From Maridesulfovibrio hydrothermalis AM13 = DSM 14728 (lineage in GTDB: Bacteria; Desulfobacterota; Desulfovibrionia; Desulfovibrionales; Desulfovibrionaceae): a DNA stretch of 64,000 nucleotides. Below, in pieces: positions 33,742 to 43,949 of the stretch. The stretch spans positions 2,947,370-3,011,369 of the forward strand of contig NC_020055.1 of assembly GCF_000331025.1 (NCBI RefSeq), given 5' to 3'. The position numbers were made by a program, and so were the translations under genes. Within the stretch, counting starts at the first letter, position 1; each line of letters opens with the position of its first letter. A model generated the notes under the pieces. It worked only from the letters and a program-made list of their open reading frames with translations. It was not told the origin of the DNA and searched no databases.

Positions 33742-36012
33742 ATGCTACAATTATTAAATAAAAAGGCTGAATTCATTTCCCCCTCAAAGGGCGGTAATGC
33801 ACATTTCATTGAAGGACCGGGCATTGGAAGTCTTATTCAAAACGTCGGCCGGCTCAATATTTTATATTTCGCGATTCAGGACTTCCCCACCCTTTCAGCC
33901 ATGTACGGTCCGGAATGGGCCGAACATCTTGAAAATGAAATCCACACTGCACTTGTCAGTGAAGGAAACACAAAGTTGAACCACGACAGTTTCCATATTT
34001 TCTCATTCAACGCAGGGGAATTTTTCCTTCTGGACCCCACAGAGGCACTTAACAGGCTACATTTACAAGAGCTAGCCTATCAATTCAAAGTTAACATCGA
34101 GAACAATATTAACACTGACCAAATCGGGCGCACGGGCAACAGTATAACCATAAACAGCGGCTATTCTTTTTTCTACGCCGCCCAGTCCAACAATCAACTC
34201 TGGTCCGGATTCCTGTCTTCAATTGGTGAAGCGAGGCTTGAGGCTCAAAAAAATGTCGATATTTCCAAACTAGAACTCAGCAATGAATTCTGTGAAATAC
34301 TTGCACAAGAAAACATTCGCTGCCATTACCAGCCCATCGTCAACCTGAGTGATAAAAGCATTCACGGCTGGGAGGCTCTTGCACGGGGGCCGCGCAATTC
34401 TCCGTTTCGTTCACCTCTTACACTTTTCGACATGGCTGAAAAGCTCGGGAAGCTTTTTCCCCTTGAAAAAACCTGCCGGGAAGCAGCAATCAATTCCTTT
34501 GGCGAGCACAGCCCGCAGCATAAACTTTTTCTAAATATCCATCCCCGCACTATCGTAGACCCCAATTTCACCAGCGGCGAAACAAAAATTCTTCTCGATA
34601 ACTACGGCCTCAAACCCGCCAATATTGTTTTCGAGATAACCGAACGCCACAGCGTCAAGGACTTCAAAACATTTCGCAAGACTCTTGATCACTACAGAAA
34701 CCAAGGTTACCTCGTTGCCATTGATGATGCAGGTACAGGATACTCCGGCCTGACTTCCATTGCTGAGATCAAACCGGACTACATCAAGATGGATAAATCG
34801 TTCATTGATGATATTGAAACCAATCAGGTTAACAGAGCAATTATTGATACTTTTACTGACTTTGCCGAAAAAATCGGAGGAAAGCTTATTGTCGAAGGCA
34901 TCGAAACGCAGGAGCAGGCATTGACAGTAACCGACATGGGAGTCCACCTAGGTCAGGGGTATTTCCTTGCCATGCCGGAAAAAGAAAAGCCGCAACTGAC
35001 TGAAGCTGCGTTGAATATGAAACGGACCTACGAAAATACTTCCGGCAAAAACACTTACGGAATACCTGTTAAAAATCTGGTAAATAAAGTTAAATCTGTT
35101 GAACCGGACACTCCGGTCCCTGTAGTGCAGGAACACTTTGAACAATCAAACTCAATCAGCAGTGTCGTGATTGTTAAAAATAAAATTCCCTGTGGTCTGG
35201 TTATGGAATACAACCTGAACAAACACCTGTCAGGAAAATTCGGAGTAGCTCTCTATTCAAATAAACCGATCAGTTCAGTGATGGACGACAGTCCACTCAT
35301 CGTAGACCTTGAAACACCGGTCGAAAAAGTATCGCAACTGGCTATGGCCCGCTCCAGAAAAAAGGCCTACGACGACGTAATCATCACCCTTAAAAACCAG
35401 TTGATGGGAACAGTCTCCGTTCAAAAGCTGTTAGATACTCTGGCTCATGTGCAGGTCGAAATGGCAAAGGGGACAAACCCCCTGACCGGCCTGCCCGGAA
35501 ACCTTGATATTGAGAGAGAAATAGATCGTCGCATGAAAGCTATGGAGCAATACAGTATCATTTACGCAGATCTCGACAACTTTAAAGTATATAATGATAC
35601 TTACGGATTTAAGAATGGAGATAAAATTTTACTTCAAATAAGCCAAGTTATTTCATGGGCAACACAACGACACGGAACCACAGAAGATTTTGTAGGGCAC
35701 ATAGGCGGTGATGACTTTGTAATGGTCACCACCCCTGAAAAAGCTGAACGCATCTGCCAAGGCATCAGCCGGTGTTTCAAGCGGCTGGCAAAATATCACT
35801 ATAACGAAAATGATGTCCGAAACGGATGGATGGAAGGTCGAGGACGTGACGGAGCAATTGCCAGATTCCCGCTGGTCTCGGTTTCGCTTGCAATTCTGGA
35901 TTGTGAACCGGATCAAAGCCTGATGGAAATAGGTGAACAGGCCGCTTCTTTAAAAAAATGGGCCAAGTCCATAGAAGGCAACTGCTGGGTGCGCGAAAGG
36001 CGTAGTAAATAA
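33742..36012 (+). CDS. EAL-CBS-GGDEF c-di-GMP protein
   Basis: Predicted 756-residue soluble protein. Residues 30-185 look like a decayed GGDEF domain. The EAL phosphodiesterase domain at about 190-440 keeps the metal and catalytic residues: EALARGP (Glu211), the Asn in LFLNIHP, EITERH, DDAGTGYS, KMDKSF and VEGIET. A pair of CBS-like modules follows at about 450-575. A C-terminal GGDEF domain has GGDDF at 655-659, so the fourth position is Asp. It should hydrolyse c-di-GMP, with CBS and GGDEF probably sensing nucleotides. ATG at 33742 is preferred (GGAG upstream at 11 bases). It is next to the exopolysaccharide locus and may regulate it. Confidence 0.88.
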   Translation: MLQLLNKKAEFISPSKGGNAHFIEGPGIGSLIQNVGRLNILYFAIQDFPTLSAMYGPEWAEHLENEIHTALVSEGNTKLNHDSFHIFSFNAGEFFLLDPTEALNRLHLQELAYQFKVNIENNINTDQIGRTGNSITINSGYSFFYAAQSNNQLWSGFLSSIGEARLEAQKNVDISKLELSNEFCEILAQENIRCHYQPIVNLSDKSIHGWEALARGPRNSPFRSPLTLFDMAEKLGKLFPLEKTCREAAINSFGEHSPQHKLFLNIHPRTIVDPNFTSGETKILLDNYGLKPANIVFEITERHSVKDFKTFRKTLDHYRNQGYLVAIDDAGTGYSGLTSIAEIKPDYIKMDKSFIDDIETNQVNRAIIDTFTDFAEKIGGKLIVEGIETQEQALTVTDMGVHLGQGYFLAMPEKEKPQLTEAALNMKRTYENTSGKNTYGIPVKNLVNKVKSVEPDTPVPVVQEHFEQSNSISSVVIVKNKIPCGLVMEYNLNKHLSGKFGVALYSNKPISSVMDDSPLIVDLETPVEKVSQLAMARSRKKAYDDVIITLKNQLMGTVSVQKLLDTLAHVQVEMAKGTNPLTGLPGNLDIEREIDRRMKAMEQYSIIYADLDNFKVYNDTYGFKNGDKILLQISQVISWATQRHGTTEDFVGHIGGDDFVMVTTPEKAERICQGISRCFKRLAKYHYNENDVRNGWMEGRGRDGAIARFPLVSVSLAILDCEPDQSLMEIGEQAASLKKWAKSIEGNCWVRERRSK

Positions 36013-36217
36013 GGTGCGCGCCTCAAAAGGACCTCGCGGGGAGTTAAAATTGAAAAGCTGTCTGCCTCAAGCGGGACTTCAACCATTTGGGAAAAAAGGT
36101 CCCATACTCTCCAAGCTTTTTTATTATACTTCGCTATAAAAACAGAAATTTCTTTTTAAAAAACCGGGCAAAAATCTAAAGAAAATTTTCCTGAAACAGC
36201 AAAAAAGTTATTCCCAT

Positions 36218-38413
36218 TTAGAATACTAAATTTTCGTCAAATATCTGCTTAATACGATGACGCAGATTTGTGAACCGTTTACCTGCGGTAACGTTTCCCA
36301 GTCCGATGTGAAAAGCTCTCTTGCTGCCGATAAGTACCGCCAGTTTACGCGCACGGGTCAGACCGGTGTAGAGCAGATTGCGCTGCAAAAGCAGAAAATG
36401 CTGCGGCACGATAGGCATAACCACGGCGGGATATTCACTGCCCTGTGATTTATGAACGCTTACGGCGTACGCCAGAGTCAGCTCATCAAGCTCTGACAGT
36501 TCATAATGGACTATGTTTCCGTCAAATTCGGCGGTCAGCTCATTTTCCTCCGTATCTATATACATAACGCGCCCGAGGTCGCCGTTAAAAACCTCCTTCT
36601 CGTAATTATTGCGCAGCTGCAAAACCCGATCGCCTACACGGTACTCCACAAAACCGCGTTTGAGAGCTTTGCCTGTTGACGGGTTAAGCCTTTCCTGAAG
36701 CAATTCATTTAATTTCTGTGTACCGACATCGCCCTTATGCATAGGAGTAAGCACCTGAACATCGGTCATGGGATCAAGGCCGTAACGTTCCGGAATTCTT
36801 TCACAGACAGTCTGAGCGATCATCTCCTGAACTTTCTGCGGGGAGTCCTGTGGAATCCAAAAAAAATCGGCTACGGGTGCTTCGGCGGGATGACCTAAAG
36901 GAAACTTTCCATCATTAATGCGGTGAGCATTTACAACAATATAACTCTCTTGTGCCTGCCTGAAAATATGGCTAAGCACCGCACTGGGAACCTGTCCGCT
37001 TTGAATCAAATCTGAAAGCACATTCCCCGGCCCGACCGATGGAAGCTGATTAACATCCCCGACAAAAATAACCCGGCAGGTCAGCGGTACGGCCCGTAAA
37101 ACCGCAAGGCACAGTTGCGCATCGAGCATGGAAGCTTCATCAACCACCAGCACATCAGCTTTGAGTTTCTGATCTTCGTTGTAATAGAATCCGCCGCTGT
37201 CAGGGGTGTACTGCAACATGCGGTGAATGGTAGAAGCCTGTCTTCCTGTTGCCTCGGAAAGCCGTTTGGCTGCGCGTCCTGTGGGGGCGGCAAGCTTCAC
37301 CTTAAGCCCAAGCTCGCGCAGAGTCATGACTACTGCGCGGGTGATGGTTGTCTTACCAGTTCCCGGCCCGCCGGTGATGATGAAAAATTTATTTACGCAG
37401 GCTTCAAAAACCGCCTCACGCTGTTCCTCAGAAAGCTCAAAACCAAGTTCTTTTTCAACTTCCGGCAATGCCGTTGCAACCTTTTCCCGACTGACCGGCG
37501 AAGGATGACTGACCAGCCCGTGCAGCCTTTTGCATATCTCGCTCTCGAACCGGTAAAAATGCATTAGAAAAACAGCCTCATCAATATCCTGCTCAGCCAG
37601 ATTTTCCACCCGCACCCTTTTGCGTTCTTCAAGAGAGGAAATACCATCGCTGATAAGTGACAGCTCAACTCCCCCGAGCATTTTGGCAACGTCTTCAATA
37701 AGCTTTTCCTTAGGGCTGAACATATGTCCCCCCCGCTCACTCACTGAAAAAAGTGAATAAATAATAGCCGCCTCAATTCGCTGCGGTGAATCATGGGCAA
37801 AGCCCAGCTTAAGAGCCATGGTATCAGCAGTCTTAAAGCCGATACCCCGGATTTCATAAGCCAGCTCATAAGGATTTTCGCTGATGCGGTTTACCGACTG
37901 CGCTCCGTACAGATTAAAAATTTTGGCAGCATAAGTCGGCGCAACTTCATGGCTGTGCAAAAACAAAATAAGATTTTTAATCTCACGCTGTGACTGCCAT
38001 GACTCAGTAATCTTTTCCAGCTTCTTCTTTGATATTCCTTTAATTTTAAGCAGCTTTTCAGGTTCATCATCAAGAATATCAAGCACTTCCACACCAAACT
38101 TTTTAACCATCTCCGTAGCTATGGCTTCCCCGATACCCTTGATAGATGAGGATTTCAAAAATCTGATAACTCCGGCCTCAGTGGCCGGACGGATTCGTTC
38201 ATGGTAGTCAGCTTCAAACTGGCGACCGAACTTTGCATGCTGTTTCCAGCGACCGTGAAATTCGACAGACTCGCCGGGCGTGAGGGAACCGATGACACCC
38301 ACCACTGTAATCTGTGATGCCTCATCCTTAGACGAAACACGGGCTACTATATAACCATTCTCTTCGTTATGATAAACAACCGTGCGAACTTCGCCTGTCA
38401 ATGTATCGGACAT
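36218..38413 (-). CDS. recD2: RecD2-type DNA helicase
   Basis: Predicted 731-residue superfamily 1 helicase, 5-to-3 direction by family. N-terminal OB-like and helix-hairpin-helix parts (residues 60-220, with SSIKGIGEAIATEMVKKFG), then helicase motif I GGPGTGKTT near 340, motif Ia, DEAxxLD in VVDEASMLDAQ, motif III in VIFVGDVNQLPSVGPG and motif VI in VSVHKSQGSEYP...TGLTRARK. RecD2 lacks RecB/RecC partners and takes part in repair and replication-fork protection. RBS AGGGAAGA before ATG. It is convergent with the EAL gene. Confidence 0.93.
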   Translation of the reverse strand: MSDTLTGEVRTVVYHNEENGYIVARVSSKDEASQITVVGVIGSLTPGESVEFHGRWKQHAKFGRQFEADYHERIRPATEAGVIRFLKSSSIKGIGEAIATEMVKKFGVEVLDILDDEPEKLLKIKGISKKKLEKITESWQSQREIKNLILFLHSHEVAPTYAAKIFNLYGAQSVNRISENPYELAYEIRGIGFKTADTMALKLGFAHDSPQRIEAAIIYSLFSVSERGGHMFSPKEKLIEDVAKMLGGVELSLISDGISSLEERKRVRVENLAEQDIDEAVFLMHFYRFESEICKRLHGLVSHPSPVSREKVATALPEVEKELGFELSEEQREAVFEACVNKFFIITGGPGTGKTTITRAVVMTLRELGLKVKLAAPTGRAAKRLSEATGRQASTIHRMLQYTPDSGGFYYNEDQKLKADVLVVDEASMLDAQLCLAVLRAVPLTCRVIFVGDVNQLPSVGPGNVLSDLIQSGQVPSAVLSHIFRQAQESYIVVNAHRINDGKFPLGHPAEAPVADFFWIPQDSPQKVQEMIAQTVCERIPERYGLDPMTDVQVLTPMHKGDVGTQKLNELLQERLNPSTGKALKRGFVEYRVGDRVLQLRNNYEKEVFNGDLGRVMYIDTEENELTAEFDGNIVHYELSELDELTLAYAVSVHKSQGSEYPAVVMPIVPQHFLLLQRNLLYTGLTRARKLAVLIGSKRAFHIGLGNVTAGKRFTNLRHRIKQIFDENLVF

Positions 38414-38600
38414 TCTTCCCTGACTTTGGTTTGATCGTGCCGCGAAGGGCCTCCGGCGGCCTGAAAAGGCCGTTGCAGAAGAGGTGCTGCGCGCTTTAAA
38501 AAAATATTTCGCCTCCAGCCGGCAAGGGGGCCATGCCTCTCAGCATTCCCATGTAAGGGACGAATTTTTGAAAATATAAATATTATTTACAGGAGCAGTT

Positions 38601-39206
38601 TTACAGCTTCTGGCGATACTCTAATGACTGCCTGAGAGTTTCTTTATCTGTATATTTTACTTCTGAACCGATTGGAATGCCTTGTGCCAAGCGGCTTAAT
38701 GCCACCTGCGGAAATCTATTCTCTATCATATTTTTGATATATGAAGCCGTCGCCTCGGCATCGACTGTCGCGCCAAGTGCAAGGATAAGCTCTCGAACCT
38801 CCCCTTTAGCCAGTCGGTCCTCAAGTTTATTGAACTCAAGATGCTGCGGAGATACGCCGTCAAGGGGGGAAAGGAGTCCGCCAAGAACCAAATAGTACCC
38901 GCGATAAAGTCCCATATCCTCAATTGCAAGGAGTGAATCCCATTCCGCCACCAGACAAAGCTTGTCATGCTCACGCCCCGGATCAGAGCATATTTTGCAA
39001 GGGCAGCTGTCTGTAATACTTGCGCATTGCTCGCAAATACAGAGTTTATCGCGCAAATCTATAACACTCTGACCAATGCCGGTAACTTTTTCACGCGGCA
39101 TTTTCAGCATTGTCAATGCAATGCGCAGAGCAGATTTAGGCCCAAGCCCCGGCAGTTTTGCCAGTTCTTGCGCCACAACTCTGAGAGGATCAGGTAAATT
39201 ATCCAA
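38601..39206 (-). CDS. recR: Recombination protein RecR
   Basis: Predicted 201-residue protein of RecFOR-mediated gap repair. The N-terminal helix-hairpin-helix (LAKLPGLGPKSALRIAL), the four-cysteine zinc finger (CICEQCASITDSCPCKIC) and the Toprim domain (LCLVAEWDSLLAIEDMG, then LILALGATVDAEATASYI) are in normal order, and the length is typical. Start is TTG at 39206, 7 bases after GGAGGG. Order dnaX-ybaB-recR on one strand is a classical bacterial cluster; here the three are separated by non-coding gaps of 130-240 bases. Confidence 0.96.
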   Translation of the reverse strand: MDNLPDPLRVVAQELAKLPGLGPKSALRIALTMLKMPREKVTGIGQSVIDLRDKLCICEQCASITDSCPCKICSDPGREHDKLCLVAEWDSLLAIEDMGLYRGYYLVLGGLLSPLDGVSPQHLEFNKLEDRLAKGEVRELILALGATVDAEATASYIKNMIENRFPQVALSRLAQGIPIGSEVKYTDKETLRQSLEYRQKL

Positions 39207-39447
39207 CGAGAGGCCCTCCGGATACCCGTGAACCTTTTCTTAAACGGCCCACGGATATCTCGCAAAACTTTTAGTGATTTAAGACTGTTACTTAACTTTA
39301 AAGCTAATCCTTAAAAAAATCACAGAAAAAACACAGTCTAACTTCACAGAAAAACTATTACTCCTCCAGCACGAAAAACCAAAAAAGCTTTCCCTTTCCG
39401 GCTCTTAAAGAACTCCTGAAAGGTAGCCGGAGGCATTATAAAATTAT

Positions 39448-39759
39448 TTAGAACATTCCGGGAATATTCATACCGCCAGTAATCTGGGACATTTCTGATT
39501 CCATCATTGCTTTGGCTTTTTTAGTCGCATCGTTAACAGCGGCGAGTACGAGATCCTGAATCATTTCAACATCACCGGACTCTACGATGGTAGGATCGAT
39601 TATAATTTCGAGAATTTCCTGTGAACCGTTAACCTTTACGTTAACCATTCCGCCACCGGCTGAGCTTTCAACTTCGCGAGTTTTAAGCTCATCCTGAAGA
39701 GCAGTCATTTTGCGCTGCATTACCTGAGCCTGACGAACGAGATCATTCATACCTTTCAT
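39448..39759 (-). CDS. ybaB: YbaB/EbfC nucleoid-associated protein
   Basis: Predicted 103-residue DNA-binding protein of the YbaB/EbfC family. Residues 1-30 form the N-terminal helix (MNDLVRQAQVMQRKMTALQ), the middle has the strands VNVKVNGSQEILEIIIDPTIV, and the C-terminal helix is LVLAAVNDATKKAKAMMESEMSQ ending in GMNIPGMF. It binds DNA as a dimer and is usually encoded between dnaX and recR, as here. RBS AAGGAG 7 bases upstream. Confidence 0.95.
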   Translation of the reverse strand: MKGMNDLVRQAQVMQRKMTALQDELKTREVESSAGGGMVNVKVNGSQEILEIIIDPTIVESGDVEMIQDLVLAAVNDATKKAKAMMESEMSQITGGMNIPGMF

Positions 39760-39893
39760 TATATTCTCCTTTGAAATAATTAACTATATTGTATCCGTTA
39801 AAACTAAACAGTTAAAACAGATTGAACCAGTGCACGAAAAGGGTTTAAACTTTTTGCGCAAACGATGCAATCGTACTTTTTTCTAACTATTTA

Positions 39894-41879
39894 TTAAATA
39901 TCTTTACGGGGTTCCACTGATATTATGCTTGCGCTGAAAGCCTCTATAACCCTTTTGACATCGGGATGCGCCTCAACTTCATCACGCAACTGCTGCCTGC
40001 TTTTACGCTTCCCTTTACTGCTGACTGTGATCTCCAGTCCGGTACCGGGACCAAAATACTCAACAACTTTCCTTGCAATAAGCCCGCGGCATTCACGTCC
40101 GCTGACTTGACTTTCGTGAAAAGGATTATTGCAAATTAAAACAAGGTTACCGTCCTTAAGCTCACCTGCACATTTATTCAACCCTGAAACAGAACCGCCG
40201 ACCCCGCTATCAGCCATATATTGCAAAAATCCTTCAAAATTGCGCGGTCCACTTACAGAGGAAACCGATTCAGCTGGTTCTGAAAACTCAGCTTCTACAG
40301 GTGCAGGATTTTCAGATTCATGCGCAGATGACTCAAAATTATTATTTGATTTCCGGCCGGCATCGTCAGGTAGAGAGGAATCATCTGATCCCGTCTCAGT
40401 TGCAGCACGGCTTCCGGCAGGACTTCCGGACTCACTGCGCCCCAGAGGACGGTTACTTGCCGCCGGTGCATGCCCCTGCATCATGGACTGCTGCTGCATG
40501 CTGCCCTGCGGCTGTCCACCGGACTGCATACCTTGCTTACGTCCATGATCAGGCATGGATTGCTGCTGTCCGTTGCTCTGCCACGGCGGAGCTTCACTTG
40601 GCGGCGGTGTTTGCCCGTTCTGAGGCATCCGCCCGGCCGGGGAAGCAGAATTTACCGGTGGCGTACCATAGGCCCCCTTTGGTGATGTATCGGGAGCCGT
40701 ACTTGGAGGAGTTGATTTTAATGGTGCTGCCGGAGCGGATTGTGATGCAGATGCAGCAAGTGCCCCCGCACGTTCGACAGAAATAAGATCGGTAAGACTT
40801 GCCATATTGAGAAGCAATAATTCCAGAGCCATAGCAGGCTCAAGGCTGGTCATAACTTTACGCTGCCCGTCCACAGTCATCTGCCAGCAGGCATGGACAA
40901 ATGAACGGTCAAAAGTTTTGGCCCAATGCATAAACTCTTTTGCCTCCTCGGCAGAGAGGTCAAGAAGCGGAATAGCCCTTTCGCCGGACTGTCCCAGCAA
41001 AAACATATTGCGCCAGCAAGTACCCAGCTCGCGAATGAAAAAGCCTAAATCAAGGCCGCGATCAAGAACCTGCTTTACCACTTCTCCAACTGAAACAAAA
41101 TCACGTTCGTGAATAGCCTGCATCAGAGCAAAAAAAACATCGCGTCCGGCAAGACCGAGAATGGACCGAACATCTTCTTCAAGAAGTTTATCACTGCCCA
41201 GAGCCAAAACCTGACCAAGCAGTGACATGGAATCACGCACACTGCCAGCTCCGCGCTTGGCAATCAAATCAATCGCTCCGCTTTCAAATTCAATCTTTTC
41301 CATCTGCAGAATGTTGGTGAGATGAGCTACAAGCTCCGCACTGGAAAGCATCTTGAAAGCGTAATGCTGACAACGGCTGATGATGGTTGCTGGAAATTTA
41401 TGAGTTTCCGTTGTTGCCATTATGAAGGTAGCATGCGGCGGCGGCTCTTCAAGAGTCTTAAGCAGCGCGTTGAAAGCCTGAGTTGTAAGCATGTGTGCTT
41501 CATCTATAATGAATACCTTATAGCGAAACTCAATCGGTGCGTAACCGATATCTTCCTTGAGCCTTCTGGCATCATCAACTTTACCGTGCGATGCGGCGTC
41601 AATCTCTACAACGTCAACACCCACGCCGGCTGTGATCTGCCGACAGTTTTCACATTCATTACAAGGCTCAGCAGTTGGAGCATTTTTACAATTGAGAGCT
41701 TTGGCAAAAATCCGGGCAATAGTAGTTTTGCCTACGCCACGTGTTCCGCTGAAAAGATACGCAGGGGCGATCTTATCCTGCGCCGCTGCTCGGGAAAGGA
41801 TAGTTTTGACGGCTCCCTGTCCGGCAACCTCGCCAAAGGTTTGCGGCCGGTACTTTGCTGTCAGATTAGATGTGCTCAT
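39894..41879 (-). CDS. dnaX: DNA polymerase III subunit gamma/tau
   Basis: Predicted 661-residue clamp-loader subunit. The N-terminal AAA+ domain has Walker A GTRGVGKTT near residue 45, a zinc-binding four-cysteine segment (CKNAPTAEPCNECENC), and sensor/arginine finger region MATTETHKFPATIISRCQ. The SRC motif is present. After residue 370 a long Pro/Ser/Gln/Met-rich linker leads to the tau-specific C-terminal domain. The translation start has no clear ribosome-binding site. An eight-A run (41130-41137, T on the coding strand) falls within codons for FF; slippage is possible but unsupported. Confidence 0.95.
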   Translation of the reverse strand: MSTSNLTAKYRPQTFGEVAGQGAVKTILSRAAAQDKIAPAYLFSGTRGVGKTTIARIFAKALNCKNAPTAEPCNECENCRQITAGVGVDVVEIDAASHGKVDDARRLKEDIGYAPIEFRYKVFIIDEAHMLTTQAFNALLKTLEEPPPHATFIMATTETHKFPATIISRCQHYAFKMLSSAELVAHLTNILQMEKIEFESGAIDLIAKRGAGSVRDSMSLLGQVLALGSDKLLEEDVRSILGLAGRDVFFALMQAIHERDFVSVGEVVKQVLDRGLDLGFFIRELGTCWRNMFLLGQSGERAIPLLDLSAEEAKEFMHWAKTFDRSFVHACWQMTVDGQRKVMTSLEPAMALELLLLNMASLTDLISVERAGALAASASQSAPAAPLKSTPPSTAPDTSPKGAYGTPPVNSASPAGRMPQNGQTPPPSEAPPWQSNGQQQSMPDHGRKQGMQSGGQPQGSMQQQSMMQGHAPAASNRPLGRSESGSPAGSRAATETGSDDSSLPDDAGRKSNNNFESSAHESENPAPVEAEFSEPAESVSSVSGPRNFEGFLQYMADSGVGGSVSGLNKCAGELKDGNLVLICNNPFHESQVSGRECRGLIARKVVEYFGPGTGLEITVSSKGKRKSRQQLRDEVEAHPDVKRVIEAFSASIISVEPRKDI

Positions 41880-41991
41880 TGTGTAGGCAAGTCCATTGAT
41901 ATGATGCGCTCCGCGCTTTAGTTAAGGATAAACTTCCAGTAAGCTTCAAATACGTTTTTAACAGAACTCTACAGGTTCACAAAAGTCAAGA

Positions 41992-42013
41992 CCCACGCAA
42001 AATACTGCGTGGG
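41992..42013. terminator. Hairpin between ilvE and dnaX
   Basis: An 8-bp perfect stem (CCCACGCA at 41992-41999 with TGCGTGGG at 42006-42013) lies 128 bases downstream of the ilvE stop. It is followed by AATTTTA only on the plus strand, so it is a poor terminator for the minus-strand ilvE transcript. Its role is unclear. Confidence 0.35.
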
Positions 42014-42139
42014 AATTTTATTGACCACCATAAATATTCAACACACCGAACGGCGAAACAAGATCTTTTTTCTAATGGAGATCAGGTCCGAAATAAGGGG
42101 ATCTTTTGCAAAAATTCCCCCTATTCCGCCGCCGAAACA

Positions 42140-43063
42140 TTAAATTTCGTAATAATCAAGCCAGTCAGTGTACTTTGCGTTGCCGCCTTTGACTGCGTTG
42201 AAATATTCCTTCTGAAGCAGTGTACCAACTTCGCCGCGTTTTCCTTCACCGATAGTGCGGTTATCTACTTCGCAGATAGGAGTAACCTCAGCAGCTGTGC
42301 CGCAGAAGAAAGCTTCATCAGCAACGTAAAGTTCATCGCGGGTGAAAAGCTGTTCCACAACTTCATAACCGAGGTCGGTAGCAACTTTCATCAGACTTGC
42401 GCGGGTGATACCGGGCAGCACTGATGTAAGCGGAGTGGTTTTAATCACACCATTTTTGACAATAAAAATATTTTCACCGGTTGCTTCAGAAACATAACCC
42501 TGAGTATCGAGCATAAGAGCTTCGTCATAACCGTCTTTGACAGCTTCAACCTTAGCAAGGATAGAGTTAACGTAGTTACCGCAAGCCTTGGACTTGGTCA
42601 TCATGGAGTTTACGTGATGGCGGTTGAAAGAAGAAGTTTTAACCCGGATTCCCTTCTCCAGAGCTTCTTCACCGAGATACGCTCCCCAAGGCCATGTTGC
42701 AATGCAGACACGGATGGGATTGGCTCCGGGATGAACCCCCATAGCACCGTCGCCGATAAAAACCAGAGGGCGTATATAACCTTCTTTCAGGCCGTTTACT
42801 TTAAGGGTTTCAATAATGGCATCATGAATCTGTTCAATAGTGAATGGGATAGTAATGCCGAGAATTTTTGCAGAATCAAAAAGTCTGACTACGTGCTCAC
42901 GAAGCCTGAACACAGCAGATTTTCCATCAACAGTGGCATATGCCCGAATTCCTTCAAATACACCTGCACCATAATGCAGAGTATGGGTCAGCACATGAAC
43001 CTGCGCATCGTCCCAGTTAACCAGTTCACCATCAAACCAGATTTTTTCAGCTTTCTGTACCAT
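42140..43063 (-). CDS. ilvE: Branched-chain amino acid aminotransferase
   Basis: Predicted 307-residue fold-type IV PLP enzyme that interconverts Leu/Ile/Val with their keto acids. Signature segments are [35 protein letters not shown], the conserved Lys region in [36 protein letters not shown], and [12 protein letters not shown], the last two being the family markers. Length is normal. Start MVQKAEKIW at 43063 has GGGGG-type ribosome-binding sequence 7 bases upstream. It is monocistronic. Confidence 0.95.
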   Translation of the reverse strand: MVQKAEKIWFDGELVNWDDAQVHVLTHTLHYGAGVFEGIRAYATVDGKSAVFRLREHVVRLFDSAKILGITIPFTIEQIHDAIIETLKVNGLKEGYIRPLVFIGDGAMGVHPGANPIRVCIATWPWGAYLGEEALEKGIRVKTSSFNRHHVNSMMTKSKACGNYVNSILAKVEAVKDGYDEALMLDTQGYVSEATGENIFIVKNGVIKTTPLTSVLPGITRASLMKVATDLGYEVVEQLFTRDELYVADEAFFCGTAAEVTPICEVDNRTIGEGKRGEVGTLLQKEYFNAVKGGNAKYTDWLDYYEI

Positions 43064-43301
43064 TATTTCCCCCTGATTTACTTCAATAAAATAATTACAA
43101 CTTTCAAAAAAAGTTGATTTTGCAAACAATGGAAAGGAAGAAGCTAAAAAAAAGAGGGTCCAAGGTCAAGAAGGAACGACGAAATTGATCACTAATACAG
43201 AAATAAGACCAAACATTATTCGGAATGAGAACGCAAAAGTTCAGGAGGAAGCAGTATTACCGCTTCCGCCTGTACTTTAAATTGCTGATTCAAAAAACAA
43301 T

Positions 43302-43610
43302 TTAAACAGAAACAACAGAGTTTTCAGCGTCACCATAGTGAGTCATTTCAGTACGATCAGGATCATTATCATTGAACCAGCTGTCACTTCCTGCAAGGTA
43401 GCGGAACTGATAGTCACGGCCAACCTCAAGATCCAATGTCACAGTGAAATTTCCACTTTTCAATTTCTTCATAGGAATAGAATTTTCGTCCCAGTCATTA
43501 AAATCTCCCACCAGATAGATGGCATCACCATTTTCTACCTGATCTTTGGGGACTTCAAAGCGGACTTTGCATACTGGTTTACTTTTCAAAAACTTCTTGG
43601 AAATAGCCAC
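43302..43610 (-). CDS. CBM48/isoamylase early-set domain protein
   Basis: Predicted 102-residue protein consisting of a single CBM48/AMPK-beta-like carbohydrate-binding domain: VCKVRFEVPKDQVENGDAIYLVGDFNDWDENSIPMKKLKSGNF, then FRYLAGSDSWFNDNDPDRT. Such stand-alone modules may bind glycogen-like glucans. Start is GTG at 43610, with AAGGAGG 5 bases before it. The tail ends shortly after the domain. No partner enzyme is adjacent. The plus-strand neighbour is divergent. Confidence 0.85.
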   Translation of the reverse strand: MAISKKFLKSKPVCKVRFEVPKDQVENGDAIYLVGDFNDWDENSIPMKKLKSGNFTVTLDLEVGRDYQFRYLAGSDSWFNDNDPDRTEMTHYGDAENSVVSV

Positions 43611-43882
43611 CGGTGCCTCCTTAAAGACATGGTCTAAAAGTTATTAAATAAGTTAGAAATTTAATTTATAATTAATCCTTATTTTTTTTTAATGTCAACA
43701 AACACTGGGAAAAATACATGCAACTGTCACCCGCTGATCAACCTTGAAATTCTCTATATTTTTGCATCGGCAAACAAATCAACCCCTTGCTTTGCTAATT
43801 ACAAAAAAATAAGCGGTGCAAACTCTGATTCAAGCAATTATCCACATTATAAACATATCATATATATAAGTGCACATTAACT

Positions 43883-43911
43883 TTGACAGCAGGGTTCGCC
43901 ATGGTTACAAA
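43883..43911 (+). promoter_or_regulatory. Sigma-70 promoter of the aminotransferase gene
   Basis: A perfect -35 TTGACA (43883-43888), a 17-base spacer and TACAAA (43906-43911) lie 39 bases before the ATG. It is the strongest sigma-70 match in the window. The rest of the 43611-43949 gap is AT-rich and shows nothing else. Confidence 0.7.
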
Positions 43912-43949
43912 TGTCCTTCAAGTTTATACATTATTTAGGAGTAACGACC

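Noticed and set aside
40129-40786. Long plus-strand frames opposite dnaX
   Set aside because: They mirror the Pro/Ser/Gln-rich linker of DnaX on the other strand and have no ribosome-binding site.
41130-41137. Eight-base homopolymer in dnaX as a possible slippage site producing gamma
   Set aside because: The run codes for Phe-Phe in the AAA+ region, too early to give a gamma-like product, and there is no downstream stem-loop or Shine-Dalgarno-like stimulator recognised.
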